From positions 1 to 5,028 of the forward strand of contig BNWW01000108.1 in the NCBI GenBank assembly GCA_025999115.1: 5,028 bases of DNA, read 5' to 3'. The notes beneath the pieces are model-generated. The model was not told the DNA's origin and did no database searches. It was given only the letters and a program-made list of their open reading frames with translations. The stretch's first letter is position 1; every line of letters starts with the position of its first letter. Shown here piece after piece: positions 1 through 5,028 of this stretch. The position numbers and the translations under genes are program-made. The DNA comes from Bacteroidia bacterium (GTDB lineage Bacteria; Bacteroidota; Bacteroidia; Bacteroidales; Azobacteroidaceae).

Positions 1-543
1 ATTAATTCTGATGGCAGTTTGACGATTAAGGCAAAATATCAGGCAAACGAAAATAATTTACCCGAACTGCCGCGTTTTGGAATGATAATGACTTTGCCGA
101 AATCGTTTGACAATTTCACTTGGTACGGCAGAGGACCGCTTGAAAGTTATGTTGACAGGAAATTTGACCAATTTTTCGGAATATGGAACGGAAAGGTTGA
201 AGAGCAGGCATTTGCCTATTATCGTCCGCAGGAAACAGGCAACAAGGTAGATGTTCGTTGGCTGACTTTGAAAAACGACAGAGGCGAAACGCTGAAAATC
301 AAAGGCTTGCAACCGCTTTCGGTTTCCGCCACCAACAACCGTCCCGAAGACCTCGACCCCGGCACGACAAAAAAACAGCAACACTCGTCTGATGTAATTC
401 CGCACAACGAAACTGTACTTTGCGTAGATTTGTTTCAACGTGGCGTAGCAGGACTTGATTCGTGGGGTGCGCAACCACTTGACGAATACCGATTCAGAGC
501 GAAAGAATATGAATATGGATTTACAATAAGTATTACAAAATAA
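1..543 (+). CDS. Beta-galactosidase, GH2 LacZ type, C-terminal part (5' end outside window)
   Basis: This is the last 180 residues of a GH2 beta-galactosidase, which hydrolyses terminal beta-D-galactosyl linkages. The frame is open from the first base, so the gene continues upstream. What is visible matches the C-terminal beta-sandwich (Bgal small chain, domain 5) of LacZ: PRFGM at visible residues 24-28, [14 protein letters not shown] at 41-54 (compare WLGLGPQENYPDR in E. coli LacZ), and LDSWG near the end. In LacZ the DDSW tryptophan lines the galactose site; the equivalent here is visible residue 155. The catalytic domain lies outside the window, so activity and signal peptide cannot be judged. 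The stop is only 2 bases before the GH51 start, which supports co-transcription. The family call is strong. The natural substrate, perhaps galactosyl side chains of plant polysaccharide, is inferred from the neighbours. Confidence 0.93.
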   Translation: MNSDGSLTIKAKYQANENNLPELPRFGMIMTLPKSFDNFTWYGRGPLESYVDRKFDQFFGIWNGKVEEQAFAYYRPQETGNKVDVRWLTLKNDRGETLKIKGLQPLSVSATNNRPEDLDPGTTKKQQHSSDVIPHNETVLCVDLFQRGVAGLDSWGAQPLDEYRFRAKEYEYGFTISITK

Positions 544-545
544 AC

Positions 546-2081
546 ATGAAAAGAAAATTTTTATTCGGAATGTTGTGCACCGCCGCAATTTTGGCGCAAG
601 CACAAACAAAAATAACTATTTATCCCGGTAAAAGTGTCCAAACTATCAACAAAAACATTTACGGACATTTTGCCGAACATTTAGGAACTTGCATTTACGG
701 CGGACTTTGGGTTGGCGAAAATTCGCCGATTCCCAACACCAACGGCTACCGAACCGATGTCTTGGAAGCGTTGAAAAAGTTGCAAATTCCTGTTCTACGT
801 TGGCCCGGCGGTTGCTTTGCCGATGAATATCATTGGCAGGACGGCATTGGCGCACCCGAAAAACGCCCAAAGATGGTTAATAATAATTGGGGCGGAACGA
901 TTGAGGATAACTCTTTTGGCACGCACGAATTTCTGAATTTCTGCGAACTGCTTGGCTGTGAGCCGTATATCAGTGGAAACGTTGGCAGCGGAACAGTAGA
1001 AGAACTTGCCAAATGGGTGGAATATATGACCTCTGACGGCGATAGTCCAATGGCGAATCTGCGCCGACAAAACGGGCGCGACAAAGCGTGGAACGTGAAA
1101 TATCTCGGCGTGGGCAACGAAAGTTGGGGTTGCGGCGGCGATATGTTTCCCGAATATTATGCCGATTTGTACCGCCGTTATGCCGTTTATTGCCGCAACT
1201 ACGATGGCAATCGCCTCTTCAAAATTGCTTCGGGTGCAAGCGATTACGACTACAATTGGACAGAAACGCTGATGCGAAAAATCGGACAAAAAATGAACGG
1301 CTTATCGCTTCATTATTATACTGTTACAGGTTGGGACGGCAGCAAAGGCTCAGCAACGCAATTCACGCCCGAAGAATATTACTGGATAATCGGAAAATGC
1401 CTTGAAATTGAAGAGGTTATTCAAAAGCATATCGCCATTATGGACAAATACGACAGGGAAAAACGAATTGCCCTGCTCGTTGATGAATGGGGAACTTGGT
1501 TTGACGAAGAGCCGAACACCATTCGCGGACATTTGTTCCAGCAAAACACGATGCGTGATGCATTTGTAGCCGCACTTTCGCTCAATATTTTCAACAAATA
1601 CACCGACCGCGTACAAATGGCAAACATCGCGCAAATAGCCAATGTGTTGCAGTCAATGGTGCTGACAAAAGGCAACAAAATGCTGCTCACACCCACTTAT
1701 CATGTTTTTGAAATGTACAAAGTGCATCAAGACGCAACTTATCTGCCATTAGATATTACCACAGAAACAAGAGAAATTCGCGGGCGTAATGTACAGAATG
1801 TAAGCGTGTCAGCGTCAAAAAAAGGCGACGCAATAAACATTACATTAGCAAATATCGACTTGGAAAAAGCGCAGGAAATTACCATTGATTTGTCTGATTA
1901 TAAGGTAAAAAACGTGAGCGGTAGAATTTTGACTTCAAAACAGATTACCGGCCACAATACTTTTGAAAATCCCGATTTGGTTAAACCGCAAGGTTTTACT
2001 GATGTAAAAACCACAAAAATACAAGGTCAATTAAAGGTAAAAATGCCTGCAAAATCTATTATTGTTTTAGAAATTAATTAG
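546..2081 (+). CDS. Secreted alpha-L-arabinofuranosidase, GH51
   Basis: This complete 511-residue GH51 enzyme should release terminal alpha-L-arabinofuranose from arabinan, arabinogalactan or arabinoxylan by a retaining mechanism. An N-terminal signal peptide ([20 protein letters not shown]) ends in AQA before [10 protein letters not shown], so export to the periplasm is expected. The TIM-barrel landmarks are present: [23 protein letters not shown] with acid/base Glu192, and VDEWGTWF with nucleophile Glu314. A C-terminal beta-sandwich follows and ends in KSIIVLEIN. The length is normal for the single-domain Bacteroidota form, with no extra carbohydrate-binding module. The ATG at 546 is chosen because it begins the signal peptide and lies 2 bases after the GH2 stop. 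There is no Shine-Dalgarno sequence, only A-rich TAAAC, as is usual in Bacteroidota. A fragment of a second copy of its N terminus lies downstream of the GH35 gene at 4484. The exact substrate is not determinable from sequence. Confidence 0.96.
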   Translation: MKRKFLFGMLCTAAILAQAQTKITIYPGKSVQTINKNIYGHFAEHLGTCIYGGLWVGENSPIPNTNGYRTDVLEALKKLQIPVLRWPGGCFADEYHWQDGIGAPEKRPKMVNNNWGGTIEDNSFGTHEFLNFCELLGCEPYISGNVGSGTVEELAKWVEYMTSDGDSPMANLRRQNGRDKAWNVKYLGVGNESWGCGGDMFPEYYADLYRRYAVYCRNYDGNRLFKIASGASDYDYNWTETLMRKIGQKMNGLSLHYYTVTGWDGSKGSATQFTPEEYYWIIGKCLEIEEVIQKHIAIMDKYDREKRIALLVDEWGTWFDEEPNTIRGHLFQQNTMRDAFVAALSLNIFNKYTDRVQMANIAQIANVLQSMVLTKGNKMLLTPTYHVFEMYKVHQDATYLPLDITTETREIRGRNVQNVSVSASKKGDAINITLANIDLEKAQEITIDLSDYKVKNVSGRILTSKQITGHNTFENPDLVKPQGFTDVKTTKIQGQLKVKMPAKSIIVLEIN

Positions 2082-2090
2082 ATAAACATT

Positions 2091-4487
2091 ATGAAAAAAT
2101 ACTGTATCATTTTCAGTCTGGCAATACTTGCCATAACATTTTCCGCTTGCAAAAACGGAACAAAAGAAACTTTTGAAACCGGCAAAAACACTTTTTTGCT
2201 GAACGGACAGCCCTTTGTTGTCAAAGCGGCGGAAATCCATTACCCGCGCATTCCGCAGGAATATTGGGAACACCGCATTGAAATGTGCAAGGCGTTGGGT
2301 ATGAATACGCTGTGCCTTTATGTCTTTTGGAACATTCACGAGCAGCGTGAGGGTCAATTCGATTTTACAGGCAATAACGATGTCGCCGCTTTTTGCCGTC
2401 TGGCGCAAAAGCACGGAATGTATGTTATCCTGCGCCCCGGTCCCTATGTTTGCGCCGAATGGGAAATGGGCGGACTGCCTTGGTGGCTGCTCAAAAAACC
2501 GGACATTGCATTGCGCACGCAAGACGCCTATTTTATGGAACGTGTGAAATTGTTTATCGCGGAAGTCGGCAGGCAGTTGAGCGATTTGCAACTTGCCAAA
2601 GGTGGTAATATCCTGATGGTGCAGGTGGAAAACGAATACGGCGCGTATGGCGTTGATAAGCCCTATATTACTGCCATTCGCGATATTGTAAAATCATCGG
2701 GTTTTGACGAAACGCCGCTGTTTCAATGCGACTGGAATTCCAATTTTGAAAACAATGCGCTTGACGATTTGCTTTGGACGCTGAATTTCGGTACAGGCGC
2801 CAATATTGACGAACAATTCAAACGATTGCGCGAACTGCGACCCGAAACGCCGCTGATGTGTAGCGAGTTTTGGTCGGGCTGGTTCGACCATTGGGGCGCC
2901 AAGCACGAAACGCGCAGTGCAGAAGAATTGGTTGCCGGATTGAAAGAAATGTTGGATAAAAATATCTCTTTCTCGCTGTATATGACGCACGGCGGTACCA
3001 CTTTCGGACATTGGGCGGGCGCAAACTTCCCCGGCTATGTGCCCGACTGCACGTCTTACGATTACGATGCACCCATCAACGAATCGGGCAGGACTACGCC
3101 CAAATATTTTCAAGTACGCGCCTTGTTGGAAAACTACTTGTCCGAAGGCGAAACTTTGCCCGAAATCCCCGATTCTATTCCAACAATCGCCATTCCGACC
3201 ATCACGTTTGAAGAAATTGCCCCGATTTTCGATAATCTTCCCGAAGCGAAAACGAGCGAAGATATTCACCCGATGGAATATTTCGACCAAGGGTGGGGCA
3301 GTATTCTCTATCGTACAACTTTGAAACAGTCTGATGCACCGCAATTTCTGAAAGTAACCGAAGCGCACGACTGGGCGCAGGTGTATATCGACGGCAAACG
3401 GATTGGCGTACTCAACCGCTTGAAAGGCGAAGGAACATTGCGGCTTCCGCCTCTAAAAGAAGGCGCAGTGTTGGATATTTTGGTAGAAGCAATGGGACGG
3501 CGCAATTTTGGCGCAGGCGTACTTGATATTAAAGGAATTACCGAGAAGGTAGAACTCATACGCGAACCCGGTAGAGACGAGGCATGCCCCGTCTCTGCAA
3601 ACCTGAAAAATTGGCAAGTCTATTCCATTCCTGTGAATTATGAATTTGCAAAAAGCAGGAATTATAAAGAAAACGCAAATCGTAGAGACGCGATTAATCG
3701 CGTCTCTACACCCGCCTATTACCGCGCATATTTCAATATCGACAAAATCGGCGATACCTTTATTGATATGAGCAACTGGAAAAAGGGAATGGTTTATGTC
3801 AATGGGCATAATTTGGGACGATATTGGGAAATAGGTCCCCAACAGGCATTGTATCTTCCGGGCTGCTGGTTGAAAAAAGGCAAAAATGAAATCATTGTGC
3901 TGGAAATGGTACCGTCAGGTAGGGACGTTGCGTGCAACGCCCTAACAATCAGCGGTGTCCGTCAGCCGATTTTAGACGTATTACGCGGCAATGGCGCATA
4001 CAAGTTCCGCAAACAGGACGAAACGCTGGATTTATCCGCCGAAAAACCGGTTTATTCGGGCAGTTTCCGCACAGGCAACGGTTGGCAGAAAATACAATTC
4101 AAACAAGCGATTGAAACCCGGTATTTCTGTTTGGAAGCCCTTAACTCATACAGCAAAGACGATTTCGCATCCATTGCCGAACTGGAAATTCTGGACGTCG
4201 AAGGCAAACGCCTGTCACGCCAGCACTGGAAAGTAATTTATGCCGACAGTGAAGAGGTAGATGACGCCAACAATGCGGCAACTAATGTATTCGATTTGCA
4301 GGAATCAACTATTTGGCATACTGCTTATTCCGTTACGAAAGACAAATTTCCGCATCAGATTGTGATTGATTTGGGCGAAAATAAAGTCATTGGCGGTTTT
4401 GAATACCTGCCTCGTATGGAAGCCGACAAGCTGGGAATGATTAAAGATTATAAGATTTATTTGAAAACAAGTCCATTTAAGTTATAA
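2091..4487 (+). CDS. Beta-galactosidase lipoprotein, GH35, with C-terminal F5/8 type C-like region
   Basis: This complete 798-residue GH35 enzyme is a retaining exo-beta-galactosidase. The start MKKYCIIFSLAILAITFSAC is a lipoprotein signal with lipid-bearing Cys20, followed by Lys-Asn, so it is probably anchored in the outer membrane. GH35 marks include GPYVCAEWEMGGLPWWL (from residue 117), QVENEYGAYG with acid/base Glu182, and CSEFWSGWFDHWG with nucleophile Glu259. Galactose-binding-like beta-sandwiches follow: EYFDQGWGSILYR near 394, NWQVYSIPV near 508, and VNGHNLGRYWEIGPQQ at 570-585. From about 645 the protein resembles F5/8 type C (discoidin) modules, for example WKVIYADSEE and PHQIVIDLGE at 754; it ends at TSPFKL. 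Three in-frame 28-bp palindromes encode residues 494-503, 531-540 and 610-619, all in apparent loops and outside the catalytic domain. The gap to GH51 is 9 bases, so the two genes are probably in one operon. Substrate and surface exposure are inferred. Confidence 0.95.
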   Translation: MKKYCIIFSLAILAITFSACKNGTKETFETGKNTFLLNGQPFVVKAAEIHYPRIPQEYWEHRIEMCKALGMNTLCLYVFWNIHEQREGQFDFTGNNDVAAFCRLAQKHGMYVILRPGPYVCAEWEMGGLPWWLLKKPDIALRTQDAYFMERVKLFIAEVGRQLSDLQLAKGGNILMVQVENEYGAYGVDKPYITAIRDIVKSSGFDETPLFQCDWNSNFENNALDDLLWTLNFGTGANIDEQFKRLRELRPETPLMCSEFWSGWFDHWGAKHETRSAEELVAGLKEMLDKNISFSLYMTHGGTTFGHWAGANFPGYVPDCTSYDYDAPINESGRTTPKYFQVRALLENYLSEGETLPEIPDSIPTIAIPTITFEEIAPIFDNLPEAKTSEDIHPMEYFDQGWGSILYRTTLKQSDAPQFLKVTEAHDWAQVYIDGKRIGVLNRLKGEGTLRLPPLKEGAVLDILVEAMGRRNFGAGVLDIKGITEKVELIREPGRDEACPVSANLKNWQVYSIPVNYEFAKSRNYKENANRRDAINRVSTPAYYRAYFNIDKIGDTFIDMSNWKKGMVYVNGHNLGRYWEIGPQQALYLPGCWLKKGKNEIIVLEMVPSGRDVACNALTISGVRQPILDVLRGNGAYKFRKQDETLDLSAEKPVYSGSFRTGNGWQKIQFKQAIETRYFCLEALNSYSKDDFASIAELEILDVEGKRLSRQHWKVIYADSEEVDDANNAATNVFDLQESTIWHTAYSVTKDKFPHQIVIDLGENKVIGGFEYLPRMEADKLGMIKDYKIYLKTSPFKL
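3571..3598. repeat. In-frame 28-bp palindromic element, copy 1
   Basis: This is an imperfect 28-bp palindrome with outer arms GTAGAGACG and CGTCTCTGC around a GGCATGCC core. Of 14 opposing pairs, 12 are complementary, one is T:G and one is A:C. It lies inside the GH35 gene and encodes GRDEACPVSA (residues 494-503), between the conserved stretch ending VELI and the block NWQVYSIPV. It shares its outer arms with copy 2 and its reading phase with copies 2 and 3: the first palindrome base is the second base of a codon. Confidence 0.85.
3682..3709. repeat. In-frame 28-bp palindromic element, copy 2 (perfect)
   Basis: This is a perfect 28-bp palindrome with arms GTAGAGACG and CGTCTCTAC around the core CGATTAATCG. 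It encodes RRDAINRVST (residues 531-540) in the GH35 protein, just before the conserved strand PAYYRAYF. It has the same length, phase and outer arms as copy 1, but a different core. Full symmetry suggests either recent arrival or selection on the fold. Similar GTAGAGACG-type palindromes are, from memory, scattered in some Bacteroidota and cyanobacterial genomes; this was not checked. Confidence 0.92.
3919..3946. repeat. In-frame 28-bp palindromic element, copy 3 (degenerate)
   Basis: This is a degenerate palindrome of the same length, starting GTAGGGACG and ending CGCCCTAAC around a TTGCGTGCAA core, close to a perfect TTGCATGCAA. It encodes GRDVACNALT (residues 610-619) between VLEMVPS and ISGVRQPILD. 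Its phase is the same as that of the other two copies, and its peptide shares G-R-D-x-A-C with copy 1. The decayed right end (CTAAC rather than CTAC-like) suggests an older or drifting copy. Confidence 0.8.
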
Positions 4488-4630
4488 GAAAAATAGTATT
4501 ATTCGGAATGTTGTGCGTTGCAGTTTTGGCGCAAGCGCAAACCGGCATTATCATTTATCCCGGCAAGGGAACTCAAATTATCAACAATTCCGACACACAG
4601 CACACCTTAAAAAAACCTGTCAGGTCTTGA
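4484..4630 (+). pseudogene. Truncated duplicate of a GH51 N terminus (signal peptide region only)
   Basis: The frame at 4484 reads RKIVLFGMLCVAVLAQAQ then TGIIIYPGKGTQIIN. This closely matches the start of the GH51 protein ([20 protein letters not shown], then [15 protein letters not shown]). The stretch TTATTCGGAATGTTGTGC is identical at 561-578 and 4499-4516. After about base 4588 the similarity fades; the frame ends in a TGA at 4628-4630, inside the palindrome at 4613-4645. No catalytic part is present. The position expected for the initiator reads ATA (4484-4486) and overlaps the GH35 stop TAA. An ancestral ATGA overlap (GH35 stop TGA, GH51-like start ATG) turned into ATAA by one G-to-A change would explain this. 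An internal ATG at 4508 could still start a 40-residue peptide, but it lacks the charged N region of a signal peptide. The call of a remnant is well supported; the mutational path is inference. Confidence 0.85.
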
Positions 4631-4645
4631 AGACCTGACAGGTTT
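4613..4645 (-). terminator. Perfect 33-bp palindrome, possible minus-strand or bidirectional terminator and interspersed repeat
   Basis: Two 16-base arms (AAACCTGTCAGGTCTT and AAGACCTGACAGGTTT) flank one central G and pair perfectly. Read on the minus strand, the stem runs into seven consecutive T residues, the form of an intrinsic terminator. Read on the plus strand, only TTT and then CCC follow. It lies about 125 bases after the GH35 stop and interrupts the GH51 remnant. It could end transcription from either side, or it could be a dispersed palindromic repeat; ACCTGTCAGGT-type palindromes are familiar to me from Bacteroidota genomes, but I could not check this. The hairpin is certain and the function is not. 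Confidence 0.6.
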
Positions 4646-4844
4646 CCCTCAATCTTCGTCAACTCCACCCGCCCATGCCTTATCAGCCGTTCAATCACGG
4701 AAGCTGTCGCAAGCAAAACCTTATTTTAAACCTTAAATCAAACAAAACCACCTTAGTATGTGTGTAGCAAATTGATACATCAATCCACCCATAACCTTAT
4801 TATTACTTTCTGTCAAGCGTTTGTTGATAAAATCTAAGAAATTG
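4646..4844. other. Intergenic stretch without a recognised gene
   Basis: No convincing gene, RNA or promoter was recognised here. The left part (4650-4710) is richer in GC than the A/T-rich 4720-4830. The right part overlaps the 3' end of a short minus-strand reading frame described separately at 4733-4879. No Bacteroidota-type promoter (TTTG spaced from TAnnTTTG) could be placed with confidence. Confidence 0.5.
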
Positions 4845-4879
4845 TTCGGACCACCGGCAAAAACATGTGTTGGTGCCAT
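4733..4879 (-). CDS. Possible small protein of 48 residues, unrecognised (may be a repeat-derived frame)
   Basis: On the minus strand a frame from ATG (4879-4877) to TAA (4735-4733) begins MAPTHVFAGGPNNFLDFINK, continues RLTESNNKVMGG, and ends HILRWFCLI. The middle has a normal soluble-protein composition. I do not recognise it. A stop lies just upstream in the same frame, before CVYERRM. The segment APTHVFAGGPN closely resembles AQTHGFAADPN, encoded in a different frame by the neighbouring repeat unit (see 4834-5028), so this may be the tail of a frameshifted older gene. The perfect hairpin with a T run at 4613-4645 lies 87 bases downstream in this orientation. There is no identifiable ribosome binding site or promoter. 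Confidence 0.3.
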   Translation of the reverse strand: MAPTHVFAGGPNNFLDFINKRLTESNNKVMGGLMYQFATHILRWFCLI

Positions 4880-5028
4880 GCGCCTTTCATAAACACATGG
4901 TTTGGATCAGCAGCAAAACCATGTGTTTGTGCGAAAAGGCGCATAGCGCCAACATCCTTGTAGCCGTGTGCGTAAGCGCACGGTAATAAGAGCATAAACA
5001 AATCCAGAGCTGCGTAGCTGCGACATAT
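4834..5028 (-). CDS. Possible minus-strand reading frame, open at window edge, made of repeat sequence
   Basis: This minus-strand frame has no stop from the window edge to a TAG at 4836-4834, giving 64 residues. It includes RSYAALDLFMLLLPCAYAHG, then YKDVGAMRLFAQTHGFAADP, and ends FLPVVRTIS. A first ATG is at 4995. It runs entirely through palindromic and direct-repeat DNA, so an open frame could simply be a by-product of repeat structure. In favour of a coding origin is the match of AQTHGFAADPN to APTHVFAGGPN, which is encoded in another frame just downstream, as if one coding repeat had been duplicated and frameshifted. The product is unrecognised. Confidence 0.2.
   Translation of the reverse strand: MCRSYAALDLFMLLLPCAYAHGYKDVGAMRLFAQTHGFAADPNHVFMKGAWHQHMFLPVVRTIS
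4845..4934. repeat. Imperfect direct repeat, two 34-bp units 56 bases apart
   Basis: The units at 4845-4878 (TTCGGACCACCGGCAAAAAC...) and 4901-4934 (TTTGGATCAGCAGCAAAACC...) match at about 27 of 34 positions, with CATGTGTT shared near the right end. The 56-base period is not a multiple of three, so the same minus-strand peptide is read in two different frames. Confidence 0.7.
4869..4953. repeat. Long inverted repeat (hairpin with arms of about 35 bp)
   Basis: The left arm 4869-4903 (GTTGGTGCCATGCGCC...AAACACATGGTTT) pairs with 4916-4953 (AAACCATGTGTTTG...GGCGCATAGCGCCAAC). About 32 of 35 aligned positions are complementary, with a 3-base bulge on the right arm. The apical loop is about 12 bases, starting GGATCAG. 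Two of the three differences leave G:T-type or A:C pairs typical of drift. Each arm also holds its own mini-hairpin (GGTGC-CAT-GCGCC at 4872-4884 and GGCGC-ATA-GCGCC at 4938-4950), so alternative folds exist. Confidence 0.75.
4964..4983. repeat. Short palindrome CCGTGTGC-GTAA-GCGCACGG
   Basis: An 8-bp stem with one G:T pair and a GTAA loop. It is followed at 5007-5022 by GAGCTGCGTAGCTGCG, which holds a direct repeat GCTGCG-TA-GCTGCG and a 4-bp AGCT stem. Together with GGCGC-ATA-GCGCC at 4938 these form a string of GC-rich arms around TA-containing centres, continuing to the window edge. The function is unknown; they resemble dispersed REP-like DNA. Confidence 0.6.

Noticed and set aside
544..545. 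Ribosome binding sites before the GH51 and GH35 starts.
   Set aside because: No purine-rich Shine-Dalgarno sequence is present, only A-rich leaders, which is normal for Bacteroidota, so no site is annotated.
58..609. Long minus-strand frame opposite the GH2 and GH51 start.
   Set aside because: It is an antisense shadow of two well-supported genes, with a low-complexity Cys/Phe/Arg-rich product.
2694..3368. A 224-residue minus-strand frame inside the GH35 gene.
   Set aside because: It is antisense to conserved GH35 catalytic sequence; its composition is untypical and no domain is recognisable.
3571..3946. The three 28-bp palindromes as CRISPR repeats or as transcription factor operators.
   Set aside because: Spacing is irregular (83 and 209 bases between copies), the intervening DNA encodes conserved GH35 protein, and the copies differ in core sequence, so neither a CRISPR array nor simple operators fit.
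4470..4487. Possible premature end of the GH35 protein in its F5/8-like module.
   Set aside because: The ending KDYKIYLKTSPFKL looks like a natural end as I recall for Bacteroidota GH35 relatives, and no continuing frame or homologous coding sequence is seen after the stop.
4573..4725. Minus-strand frame without an ATG start, reading VLLATASVIERLIRHGRVEL then TKIEGNL and running through the palindrome.
   Set aside because: It looks protein-like in its first 28 residues but has no ATG and no recognised family, and its end is the antisense of the GH51 remnant and the palindrome. It may be a gene fragment, but support is too thin to annotate.
4845..5028. Terminal repeat region as a CRISPR array or tRNA cluster.
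   Set aside because: Only two imperfect direct units occur, with inverted structure and no uniform spacers. No tRNA-like cloverleaf or TTCRA loop could be built.

Overview
The window looks like part of a polysaccharide-utilisation locus from a member of the Bacteroidota, probably Bacteroidales-like. The evidence is a same-strand run of exported glycoside hydrolases, very short gaps, no Shine-Dalgarno sequences but A-rich leaders (TAAACAT just before two starts), and a lipoprotein signal with Lys after the Cys. This assignment rests on gene content and style; no taxonomic marker is present.

Layout. Bases 1-543 hold the C-terminal 180 residues of a LacZ-type GH2 beta-galactosidase whose start lies outside the window. 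Two bases later, 546-2081 encodes a complete secreted GH51 alpha-L-arabinofuranosidase. Nine bases later, 2091-4487 encodes a complete GH35 beta-galactosidase lipoprotein with galactose-binding-like and F5/8 type C-like C-terminal parts. The three probably form one transcription unit. Together they fit trimming of arabinose and beta-galactose from arabinogalactan or pectin side chains in the periplasm or at the outer membrane. The substrate is inferred from the families.

The most unusual feature lies inside the GH35 gene. Three 28-bp palindromes (3571-3598, 3682-3709, 3919-3946) sit in the coding sequence, all in the same reading phase. Each gives a related 10-residue peptide of the form (G/R)-R-D-x-(A/I)-(C/N)... 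placed in apparent loops between conserved beta-sandwich blocks. They look like a mobile palindromic repeat family tolerated within a protein gene, comparable in principle to Rickettsia palindromic elements.

From 4484 to the end there is no clear intact gene. First comes a truncated second copy of the GH51 signal-peptide region, whose expected start codon reads ATA where an ATG would overlap the GH35 stop. It runs into a perfect 33-bp palindrome (4613-4645), which on the minus strand is followed by a T run like a terminator. The last 190 bases are a composite of direct and inverted repeats and small hairpins with GCG-TA-GC-type centres. Two overlapping short minus-strand reading frames there encode versions of the same peptide in different frames, which suggests a decayed or repeat-derived small gene.
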